Positions 33,645-43,775 of a stretch of 64,000 nucleotides of DNA are shown piece after piece. Origin of the DNA: Hesseltinella vesiculosa (lineage: Eukaryota; Mucoromycota; Mucoromycetes; Mucorales; Cunninghamellaceae). Both the position numbers and the translations under genes were made by a program. The stretch spans positions 620,001-684,000 of the forward strand of contig MCGT01000001.1 of the NCBI GenBank assembly GCA_002104935.1, in the 5' to 3' direction. Every line of letters begins with the position of its first letter. Position 1 is the first letter of the stretch. Under the pieces are notes generated by a model. That model did not search any database. It had not been told where the DNA came from and saw only the letters and a program-made list of their open reading frames with translations.

Positions 33645-35089
33645 CTAAGCATCATTGTCATCCTTTTCCACTGGCCACCAAGAAGGCAAAAAGGGGCGGA
33701 CAAGCATGTTTGTATCGGCCACACGCAGAGGCGCGACGCCATCCTGTACGCATTTTTGCACCTGCTCCAGTCGCATCAACGCCAGGCCAATGTTGTGTAC
33801 TGAGCCACCGGTCTTTCCCAGTGATCGCTTACTGGCACCGTCCACAGGCTTGATATCCAACTGCGACGTGAACGACATGGTGCTCGATCGATCCACTTGA
33901 AGCTGCTCGGGAACACTGTTGATTTAAAATGCCGAATGAGCTGCCATTCCTTTTCAAAGAATCTTTACCTGTCGCCTTCCTTGTAGATTTGCACAGGTAC
34001 AATGCGCTTGCGTACCACACCAGTGTGATATGTTCGGATAGTCAATTCTTGACCTACATAGCAACCCTTTCGGAAATCCACTAGTCAAGAGAAAAACATG
34101 AGGCTGGTCAGCCATCGCCTTCAACCAATGGCACGCGAGGGCTTTTTGCTTTACCGCCGTTCATGTAGTCCAAGTTGCATTCCAAAGGAAGTGATTGCTC
34201 GGGCCAGATATCATCCACGCCTTCCGGCACACCATGTAGGATACGACGAATGGTGTATTCCGAAGAAGGCAGCTCTGTGAAGTCGCTGGGTACAACCGTC
34301 TTGATGTCTAGTAAGAAAAAAAAAAAAAAAAAAAGTCAAAATGAGCATTTAGTTTTATCGGGATTGGGGCAAGTACCTTTGTCTTTGGGAAGGACAGCAC
34401 GATAACCAAAACCAGGGACGCGAGGGTCCAGGCAGCCAATGTCGGTCAGGCGGTTATCCTTTTTGATCAGGCCACCGACAGGTACCTGGAAATGCGAAGA
34501 AGATGAAGGGGCTGGCTTGCTCCAGATGTGATACAGATCGTACTCTTCTGTGGCGGGGCGCATTTTGACTTTGGAACGAAGGAGATACCGTTTGAGGTGC
34601 TTGAAGAGGTCGGCGGCGTCACTGGAGCCGTAGTCAAGGATGAAGCGGGGGTGAGGGAAATTTTCGCCCGCATTGATAGGGTACACAAAGACGTCGTACA
34701 GCATGCGGCCTTGGGGGGTAAGGCAGCCGGTATAGAGGCCATCGCCCCCAGCAGCAATGTTGGGCATGTTGTTCGTCACCAGACCTTGCAAGAACTTGAT
34801 TGTATCAGGACCTTCCATGACCATCAGTTGACGGTGGGGGATCTTGGCATAGTGATGGCCCTGGTGCAAAGGATCGGTCTCCGTCAAATCAGTTGGCACG
34901 CTCATCGTTGTGGCCGTTGTCAACAAGCGCTTTGTCAGCTGCGTTGTTACCGCTTGACGGCCTATTTTATCATAAAAAAAAAAAGAAGTTAGAACACATA
35001 AAGGCTACGGTATAAGCGTAGTGACTTCTAAAACGAGAAAGATAGTACAGGATAGACTTACCACATGCAACTGTGCGCAAAGTCAGCAT
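33645..35089 (-). CDS. IBA57: Mitochondrial Fe-S assembly protein IBA57 (CAF17)
   Basis: Exons 35089-35062, 34961-34377, 34307-34155, 34080-33969 and 33915-33645; 382 residues. Iba57 works with Isa1/Isa2 in making mitochondrial 4Fe-4S clusters. It is a GcvT-fold protein, and the diagnostic motif [13 protein letters not shown] is present, preceded by the folate-binding-like region ([30 protein letters not shown]) and followed by VRKRIVP. The basic N-terminus ([20 protein letters not shown]) fits a mitochondrial presequence. Divergent from the bL17m gene. Confidence 0.93.
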
Positions 35090-35248
35090 TATTTAAAGAA
35101 AACGAAAGAAACCTGTCTATGCTGGTGGGCGGAGTCCGTGTTGGGTTTTTGTTTCTATATTTTCGCAGCCACAAACATCCCGCTTTGTTTTTTTTTTTTT
35201 TTTTTTTTTTTGGTCCACCTTTATCTTTCTTTTTACAACTTTACCACC
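35090..35248. promoter_or_regulatory. Shared divergent promoter, IBA57 / bL17m
   Basis: 159 bp between divergent starts, including a T run at about 35189-35210. Both genes encode mitochondrial proteins. Confidence 0.45.
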
Positions 35249-35890
35249 ATGCATCACGGTAAACATGTCCGTCGTTTGAATCGCACATCATCGCATCGCA
35301 AAGCCTTGTTACGCAACCTGGTTTCTTCCCTTGTCGAGCATGGCCGCATCGAAACAACCGTGGCCAAGGCAAAAGAAATCAAACCTCTGGCTGACAGCAT
35401 GATCACCCTCGGCAAGAAGGGCGGTGTCGAAGCTCGCAAACAAGCCATTGCATTCCTCAGCGTACGTCCTATCTCCGTCATCGCACCTATCGAATGTCGT
35501 CATGCTAATTGACCTTTTTTTTTTTTTTTTTTCGTTCTATAGAATCGCTCCGTGACTATCCCCAAACTCTTTGACGAGTTGGCTCCTCGCTTTGTCCATC
35601 GCCAAGGTGGCTACACTCGCATGCAACGTATCGGTAGCCGATATGGTGACAATGCACCCATGGCTGTGGTCGAATACATTGATGGTCCTAACGATCTCAA
35701 GGTAGCCTCGGTCACCAAGACGCTGGCCCGAGTCATGCAAGACCGCTCCTCGCCTTCCGTACAAGCCCTGTTGGATGATACCTCTGTCCAATTGCCCAAG
35801 TCCTTGATCCGTGACTTGAAAAAGGTGCAATTCTCAAACTCTTTGCAATCCATCGAAGAAGCTGTGCAAAAGCAAGTGCCTCGTTCTTAG
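35249..35890 (+). CDS. MRPL8: Mitochondrial ribosomal protein bL17m
   Basis: Exons 35249-35461 and 35543-35890; 186 residues. The start [20 protein letters not shown] and [16 protein letters not shown] are the L17 signature, followed by LFDELAPRF and [23 protein letters not shown]. The 70-residue C-terminal extension is usual for mitochondrial forms. Structural protein of the mitoribosome large subunit. Confidence 0.95.
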
Positions 35891-36155
35891 ACCGAATCCC
35901 TCCCCATTCCCCCGCTCCCTTTGCCCCTTTTTTCTCTCTTTTGCTTCCTCACCTCACATCTTTTACCAATGTCGTTTTCCGAAAAAATAACTTACTGTAT
36001 CATAGAGCATTAAAAAAAACCATCACTTTTTTTGACAGCAAGCCAAGCTTGGCCAGATGTATTCATAGAAGGAGGGACAAGAAAGCGGTTGAATTTTTCT
36101 TCCCTTTTTTTTTTTTTTTTTTTTTTTTTTTGTACTTGCTTCTGCCGTCTGCATC

Positions 36156-37404
36156 ATGGCGATCCCTCACACCACTGGCCCGTTTAACGCTTTCAAGGCA
36201 ATCGAAAGCATCAGTGGCCAAATCCGGCATAAGCGCAAACTATTCAAGCAATTCTTTTTCATCGACCTTCTACTGGATAACTCTGATCAGCAAGAAAAGG
36301 TCCAGGTGCTGATCCGGTGCGATGATGGCTCGATGGATCTGTACGATCATCAGGAATGCTTCCGTGAATGCCGGCCTGGTGACCGAGTTCAATTCCAAGT
36401 TGGCCCACCCACCGATCCAAGCGAAGCCCATGGTCGATCCTACACACTCTGGCAAGCCGCCATGGTGCCTATCCTGCTCGAGCGATACCTTCAGCCAGAA
36501 CCGTTCCTGGTCGATCCTTCGCTGCGAACACCTGAATACAAGAAGGAGGAGCCAGGCCAAGACAAGAAAGCGATTGTGTGCAAATATTTTGTTAGCCAAC
36601 GCCGGTGCCGGTTAGCGGACGGCTGCCTCTTTTTGCATCCTGAAGGCGAAGCATTTGCCTTGGCCAGGGCCAACTGGCTGAACGAGGTAAGGTCAGTTTT
36701 TTTCAAAGAGGGCCATCCCTCACTGCTCCCCCCTGATGTAATAGAGACAGACACTGCGAAAAGAAGCCACGCACGATCCCAACGACCCACATCACAGCAA
36801 GCTACCGCACGGCTATCGAGCGATGGAATTTGCAAAGTGGCTGGCGACCACGTTTGGCACCCTGGATGGCCCGGTGCTGGATGTGGCTGGAGGTAAGGGG
36901 GAGCTGTCGATGTTCCTGTCTCAAGCGTTTGGGATTGAGAGCAAGGTGGTGGAGCCCAAGGTGCGGAAACAGCCCAAGTATCTACGCACGCGGCTAAGGC
37001 GGCTGATGGACAAGTACAACCTGCATGAACAGTGCCAAACGCCGGCCGCCTGGCCCGAATATTTCCATGCACTGCTGGACAATGCCTTTGTGGACGAACA
37101 CAAGTCCCTGATGGCGTCGGTGTCGCTCTTGGTTGGTCTACACCCGGATGAAGCGACCGAGCCGATTGTTGATCAAGCCTTGCGGCTGGGCAAACCATTT
37201 GCAGTGGTGCCTTGTTGTGTCTTTGCGCGCCACTTCCGCCATCGGCTGCTAGCTTCAGGTGAGCCTGTAGCTACAACACAGGATCTGATTCAGTACATTT
37301 GTGAAAAGGACACGGGCACTTTTGGCGGCACGATTCAAACCGCGTATCTCAATTTTGAAGGCAAGAACCAGGTAGTATACTGGATACCCGCGCAAGCAGC
37401 GTAG
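36156..37404 (+). CDS. CCCH zinc-finger / class I methyltransferase fusion
   Basis: Exons 36156-36686 and 36745-37404; 396 residues. Residues about 25-110 look like an OB-type nucleic-acid-binding domain (KRKLFKQFFFIDLLLD, VQVLIRCDDGSM, PGDRVQFQVG). A CCCH zinc finger follows: C142-x8-C151-x5-C157-x3-H161 (VCKYFVSQRRC...GCLFLH). The C-terminal half is a Rossmann-type SAM-dependent methyltransferase with motif I DVAGGKGELS at about 223. This order points to RNA methylation, but I cannot name the substrate. Both exons are needed; the splice joins WLNE to RQTLRKEA in phase 0. Confidence 0.8.
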
Positions 37405-38335
37405 TCTCTGTCCGCTCGGATGATCCCAATAAAAGTGATGGTGCACGGGCAAGCGCTTGTTTGCACCGAGGGAATGACTCTTTCTACCCTCTCCATTCCA
37501 AATCAAGTAATGGATGACGTGGAAAGAAATGCTTCTCAGTTATTCTCTGAGAAAAAAGGGGGCAGCTGATCTGAGCGACACCTTTTGTCTTTTTCCTTGG
37601 AAACGTTTGTCATGTTCCGACATTGACAAGAAAGGCAGCAAGTCTAATTTAACTTTGTCCCACACCACGTCCGAGCCCGGGAGGGAGAGAAACGGAACGA
37701 ACGGAAGTGAACTGAGAACGGGGAAAAGAAAGAGGAAGCGAAAAGGCGTTGTCATGACAACCAACATTGTTTGTTGTCGTGCTATCATTAGAAAATGACC
37801 AACAAGCTTTGCCCAAACGAAGGCACGTGGAAACCATTGCGTCTTGATTCGTTCAAAGACGAGGAATGAGGATACCCCACACAATTATGAAAAAAAAATG
37901 TGACTCGGGAGTTGGGCTGCCAGGGTGATGGTGCCAAAGGGAACGTTTTTCATTGTCACCATTGATATCGGTGACAATAAAATACGAGCAGATCTTGAAT
38001 TGAACCAGGGCTATAGAGTGAGTTTGGAAAAGGTTTTTCAGATGCTTTGTGTAACAAACTTGAAAGCGCCTGCTCCGTCCGCTCTCGAAAACAGGGGCAG
38101 GGTGTCCTTTTTTCGATGATCTTCGATAACACACTTTTTTTACCATGATGGATTTTGAAATATTCGGCTTGTAGGATGGGCTCTAAAGGTGAGATGGCAG
38201 AAATAGTCGCTGAAAGTACCTGATCCGTCAATAAAAATGGTAGAAAACTAAGCAAATGGAAAGGAGAGATTCGGTTCCGAGTTCAAGCGATTGGCTAGGC
38301 TGGCTTCGTCAGAATTGGCAGTCCCGGCGCAAGGG

Positions 38336-38373
<38 letters not shown>

Positions 38374-38457
38374 GAATAAATAAAAATTTAGGCTGGCTAA
38401 AATTTTTTTTGTTTCCTCCTTTTTCTCTTTTCTCTTGTAGAAACTCTTTCATTTATC
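37405..38457. other. 1-kb intergenic region
   Basis: No supported gene. It contains the longest A run of the window (about 38338-38370, 33 nt) just upstream of the phosphate carrier. A TCTCTTGTAG acceptor-like site 17 nt before the ATG suggests an intron in the 5' leader. Confidence 0.5.
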
Positions 38458-39659
38458 ATGTCCCAAAAGTTCTTCATCCCCTCTCCTGCCGCTGATGCTT
38501 CGCAAGCCCCCACCGGTGCTGGTTTGTACGCCCGTTTCGCTTTGGCCGGTGCTTTGTGCTGTTCCATCACCCACGGTGCCATGACCCCCGTTGATGTCGT
38601 CAAGACCCGTATCCAACTTTCTCCTGAAATCTACAACAAGGGTATGATTCAAGGTTTCCGTCAAGTTGTCCAAGCCGAAGGTGCTGGTGCTCTTCTCACT
38701 GGTTTCGGTCCCACTGCTGCCGGTAAGTCAACAGATGGGTCAGTAACAGGCGACCTGACATGTTTTTATTGTGCCCAGGTTACTTCTTGCAAGGTGCCTT
38801 CAAGTTTGGTGGTTATGAATTCTGGAAGAAGACCATCATTGATGCTGTCGGTATCGAAAACGCTCGTGAAAACCGCACTGCCATCTACCTCGGCTCCTCT
38901 GCTATTGCCGAATTCTTCGCTGATGTCGCCCTCTGCCCCTTGGAAGCCACCCGTATCCGTCTCGTCTCCCAACCTGACTTTGCCTCTGGTCTTCTCTCTG
39001 GTTTCTCTCGCATTGCCAAGGAAGAAGGTGTCATCAAGGGTTTCTACTCTGGTTTCGGTCCCATCTTGTTCAAGCAAGTAAGTGGTTTTCTCTTCTTGAC
39101 ACGCCATCATCCGTGTCACTCACCCTTCTCTTCATTTCTCTTCTTAGGTTCCTTACACTATGGCCAAGTTCGTCGTCTATGAATTGGCTGCGTAAGTGGA
39201 TGAGAAACGGGAAAAGGTCTGCAAAGATAGGTGACACTGACCACTCTTTTATGAACAGTGAAAAGATCATCAAGTCTCTTGGTAAGCCCAAGGAAGAACT
39301 TGAACCTTCCACTATGACCAAGGTCAACCTTGCCTCTGGTGTGATCGCCGGTACTGCTGCTGCCATCATCAGTCAACCTGCCGATACCCTCCTCTCCAAG
39401 ATCAACAAGACCAAGGGCGCCGAAGGTCAATCCGTCACCTCCCGTTTGGTCCAAATGGCCGGCCAACTCGGTGTCAAGGGTCTCTTCCTCGGTTTGGGTA
39501 AGCATCCATTCCCTTTTCTTATTTCCCAACTCACCTCTCTTTTTTTTACCAGGTCCTCGTATTGTCATGGTTGCTACTCTCACTGCTGGTCAATTCGCCA
39601 TCTACGGTGATATCAAGCGTGTCTTGGGTGCCACCAACTCTGTCGAAATTACCAAATAG
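38458..39659 (+). CDS. MIR1: Mitochondrial phosphate carrier
   Basis: Exons 38458-38722, 38779-39077, 39148-39191, 39259-39497 and 39553-39659; 317 residues. Imports phosphate into the matrix for ATP synthesis. Three solute-carrier repeats are visible with signature motifs [20 protein letters not shown] and [10 protein letters not shown], and the phosphate-carrier blocks [21 protein letters not shown] and [15 protein letters not shown]. Codons end almost always in C or T with few A endings, a sign of high expression. Introns are short (56-70 nt). Confidence 0.96.
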
Positions 39660-39880
39660 ATTCTCCTCTCCATGTCCCCCCTCCCATTTGATATAGAACT
39701 TTCTGCTTAAAAAATAATAAATTTTTGTATAATGCACCATGAAGAAAAAAAAAATAGGATTAAAAAAATAGGAACAGCATGTTCACTTGTGTCACCATCG
39801 GGGCTGGAAATGTCTTTCCAAAGGCAAATTGCTCCTTCCTTTTTCCTTCCCTTTCTTTTTACTCCCCCACAACCACAGCG

Positions 39881-40638
39881 ATGGCCGATACCGAAGAAAA
39901 GAAGATCGTACAAGAAGTATGTTCAATCGAATCGAGAGTGGAAATGGACAAAAAATAAATGGATGGATGCCATGGATGGATGGATGATGGGACAATGGCG
40001 AAGAGTTGCTGCGAGATCCAAGATGGCCATGCTGATGACGCGTTCTTTTTTTTTTTTATCATCTCTTAGGAAGAAGTCGAACAATCTCCTGATGTTCACT
40101 TTGAACCTGTTGTCAAATTGGAAGAAGTCGAAGTGAAGACATTTGAAGAAGAAGAAGAAGTTTTGTTCAAGATGTAATTTACCAGAAAAAGAATGCTCTC
40201 ATCTGCGCATCCGATCCCACTGACACCTTTGTTTTTATCATCAGGCGTGCTAAGCTTTTCCGATTCGACAAGCAAATGAAAGAATGGAAGGAACGAGGTA
40301 CTGGCGATGTCAAGTTCTTGCAACACAAAGAAACCAAGAAGGTGCGTTTGTTGATGCGCCGCGATAAGACCTTGAAAGTCTGTGCCAATCACATTGTTAC
40401 TGCCGACATGAAGCTGTCTCCCAACGTTGGGTCCGATCGCTCGTGGGTGTGGAATGTAGCTGCTGATGTCTCGGACGGTGAAGCCAAGCCCGAAACCCTT
40501 GCTATTCGTTTCGCTAACTCGGACAACGCCAACCTGTTCAAGGAAGAATTCGAAAAGGTCCAAAAGGTCAACGAAGATCTCAAGGCCGGCAAGGAATCCA
40601 AAGAAGAAAAGAAGGATGACGAAAAGAAGGAAGAATAA
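39881..40638 (+). CDS. YRB1: Ran-binding protein 1 (Yrb1/Sbp1 type)
   Basis: Exons 39881-39916, 40070-40173 and 40245-40638; 177 residues. RanBP1 binds Ran-GTP and stimulates GTP hydrolysis by RanGAP in nuclear transport. Seen: acidic leader [20 protein letters not shown], then the RanBD pleckstrin-like fold with [36 protein letters not shown] and [14 protein letters not shown], and a Lys/Glu tail. A poly(A)-type AATAAAG follows at about 40806. Confidence 0.96.
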
Positions 40639-41064
40639 GCACCTCTCCTACACCCTTATATGATTTTTTTTACACACTCCCAATCCCCCATATCCCCCCC
40701 ACACACACACATTGTTTTATATAGTTTTCCTCCCAGGGTCAGCCAATGATTGACCCCTCCCTCTCCCTTTCCCTTTCCCCAGAATCCCCCTCCCTCCCCT
40801 CCTGTTAATAAAGTATCTTACTTTCGATCTCTCAGCAAAGATAATGTCAATGGGGACCATGTTCAATTGTGGCGTTGCCCTTTTTTTCCACACAGCGGAA
40901 AAGCATGAGCCTGCCGATCAGGTGACAGGCTCGTGCGGTGAAAATCGAGTGAGCTGCCATTTTTGGGTCGTAGGCAGCCGTTTATTTTTTTTTTTTTTCC
41001 TCCGTTTCTTTCTTTTCTTTTCCTTTTTGCCAAGCAGGTTCAGCACATTATCAAAAGTAATAAC

Positions 41065-42370
41065 ATGGCCCAACCCACGATCGGTGAATTGGTTGTGATT
41101 GCCTTGAAAGGTGTAAGTGACGCATGACAACAGTAACATTGTTATGATCTTATGCACTCACCATCCCAAAAAACAATGGGCCATTGCCTTTTTGCCATGG
41201 GTTTGCTTTTAGGAAAACTTACCCATGAGAGGCGTAAGTCTACCACTATGACCCAGCCGCTCGACTTCTCACTCTGTTTTTTTAGCCTTCACAAGACCCA
41301 TTTTGTATCTTCAAGCTGGGATCGGTGGCCAAAAAATCCAAGGTTGACGCTGGTGGCAATACCACGCCGATTTGGGATGATCAGGTACGTAAACCATATT
41401 TATTATTGGGGTAGCATTAAGGGCGGATCTTACTTTATATGGCGTTTTTATTGATGGGCCCTTTTCTGCTAATATGACGTTGATTATTAGATTAATATGC
41501 TCATGCCTGCTGGTGTCACCCGTATGTTCGTTCAGGTCTTTAATGGCCATGCTAGTCCTCAAAGCCTGATCTCCGAAGGCTACGTTGATTTACAGCAAGT
41601 CTTGACGACTGGAGAACACGATGGTAGAAAACACTTCTTGGGAAAAAAAGGTTGACTTGTGAGCAACTCTAACTTGATTTGTTTGTGTCACTAGGCTTCT
41701 TTCCTCTTGTGGCCGGTGGTAAAAAAGCTGGCTCGATATATCTAGAAATGACTTTTTACAAGGTAAAGCCTGAGCAGCTGACAGCATCTCTGGGCTTATA
41801 TTTTTTATTTATTTTATTTAGAATATGCCGCAAAGGCCTCCTGGCCCAGGCTATGCCGGCCCTCCTCCACAAGGTCCTCCTAGACGGTTTGCTCCTGCTA
41901 GACCACCTCCACAACAATTCCACCAGGCCCGACCCGCTCCCCAAGCCCGACCTCCACCCATGCATATTCGCACCACCATGCCTGCTCCAGTGCCTGCTTC
42001 CCACCGACACAGTTTTGCCGCCATGCCTCCTCAACAATCATACCCGCCATCTGCTCCTCAGTATCAACATCCGCCAGCATCCGCACCAGCCCATCAGCCA
42101 CCCGCTCGTCCCGCCGGCTTCCAGCCCCCACGCTCCGCCAGCTTCCGTGCACCTGTCCACCCCTCACCTCGCCCGCCTCCCCAAATCCAGCACCGTCCCC
42201 CTCCCCAACACCGCCCTCCGCCACAGCAGCATTACCCTGTGCCTCAGCAGCAGCCACCGGTTTCCTTCCCAACCCCTCGCCCTGGTCCTCCTCCTGGCCC
42301 CTATCGCCCACCTTTCCAAGCATCACCTCACCCACCTCATCCTCACCCTCGACCTTACCCTCCTTATTAA
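41065..42370 (+). CDS. C2-domain protein with proline-rich tail (Inn1/Fic1-like)
   Basis: Six exons: 41065-41112, 41213-41233 (21 nt), 41286-41384, 41491-41623, 41695-41762 and 41822-42370; 305 residues. Residues 1 to about 122 form one C2 domain (GELVVIALKGENLP, QDPFCIFKLG, TPIWDDQINM, FVQVFN, GSIYLEMTFYK). The rest is Pro/Gln-rich with many PPPP and PxxP sites. This layout is that of Inn1 (budding yeast) and Fic1 (fission yeast), which link membrane ingression to the cytokinetic ring through SH3 partners. Cytokinesis is therefore the likely role, by architecture rather than close identity. Confidence 0.72.
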
Positions 42371-43775
42371 ATCATCTGTGTTTTTACTTTTTATTGTGTA
42401 CGGGCATCTTTTTATTTCATCCTTTAATAAACTAGCGCCAAGACCTTCCTCTGTCCTGTGTGGCAAGCCTTGGCAATGGCGAAACCAACTGTCTCCATTT
42501 CATTTCCATACTGTCATACCAGACGCCACAAGCCAAGGTGATGATTATTCATCAAAAGCAAGCCCTTGGAAAAGTTTAGGCTCGATCAGCTGAGGTTCAA
42601 TGTTTCATGATTTTTGAGTAGATCGCCGGAGAATCCCCTGACGATTTTTTTGATGTTTTTGGCGGAGGATTCGGAGTGGTCAAAGACAATTTGCTGACAA
42701 GTTGGCTGGGTCACCTCCACCGATCGACTTGATTTTTTCAGCATCGACATCAATCGAAAGGATCTATACATAGGCAACAATTCACACCGATCTGTTAGCT
42801 CAAGCATTCTGTGCATCGTAGGCTTTTTTTTTCAGAATGCCAAAAAAAAAAAAAAAAAACGACAGCATTCATACGCCGACACTCCTTGCTGCACATCATT
42901 CATTTTGGCAGCTTGAGTAATCATTCCAAATTTGAAGTCCACGATCTGCTCTAACATGTTGAACTGTGGTCAAAGCGCAAACATATCTTCAAGGCACAAA
43001 AGATGTGCGCGTAAAAATAAATACAACTCCCTCCCTCTGGTGACTACAGCCAACAACTGATTCAGGGCGAGCGAAGACCTCTTGGATACAATGTAGAAAA
43101 ACAAATCACTGAGCCTGATGACATTTTCTGCCGATAAACATCAACTTTGCATGCAGCCAGCCCTGCCTGTGTGGTCGAACATAGAAGGCAACCTTTTTGA
43201 TTACCTGAGTGGGTGACAGAGAAGAGAAGGAATGACATGTGCTAGGCAACTTGGGCCGAGTTTCTGGGTGCTGATGTTACGTGAAAAGTAATGACAAGCA
43301 GCCTTCCAGGGTCCCCCACGCTTTTCCCAGGGCCGTGCACGGTCTATCTGATCTGACAAGTTGCTCCCTTGAACACAAGCCAGACATGAAAGTTATCATT
43401 ACTGCCTTGTATGACGGCTTGCCCTACCGATATGCCGCTGGCGGGAAAAACGGTAGCACCTAAAACACTCTAGGTGCAAAATTGGAATGGCCAAAACCCA
43501 TTCCAATGCCCACTGCAGAAAAGACTTTACCATTCCTGACGGTATGAATTCAGCAACTAAACCTTTTGACAGAAAAAAGGTGTAACATGGATGAAAGAAG
43601 TGAAAGCCTACAAGGCACGGCGGGCGGGGATTCAACTCACCCCGCATTGCGTTTGAATCACATGGAAGATTTGTCACATAGATTGAACAACTGCCGCCCA
43701 ACTTTTTTTCCTTCCCCTTTTTTTTTGTTTTTCTGGCGTCCAGGTTGTTTCATTGCTTCGGTCTTCCTTCTCATC
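42371..43775. other. 1.4-kb intergenic region carrying a dispersed repeat
   Basis: No supported gene. Holds the 3' end of the C2 gene (AATAAA near 42426), copy 4 of the dispersed repeat and an A run near 42841-42858. Confidence 0.55.
42625..42775 (+). repeat. Dispersed repeat, copy 4
   Basis: Reads GAATCCCCTGACGATTTTTT, GCGGAGGATTCGGAG, GGTCAAAGACAA, CAAGTTGGCTGGG, CGATCGACTTGATTTTTTCA, colinear with copies 1-3 some 21-24 kb away. The trailing A run and CGCCGACACTCC resemble the tail behind copy 2. Confidence 0.75.
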
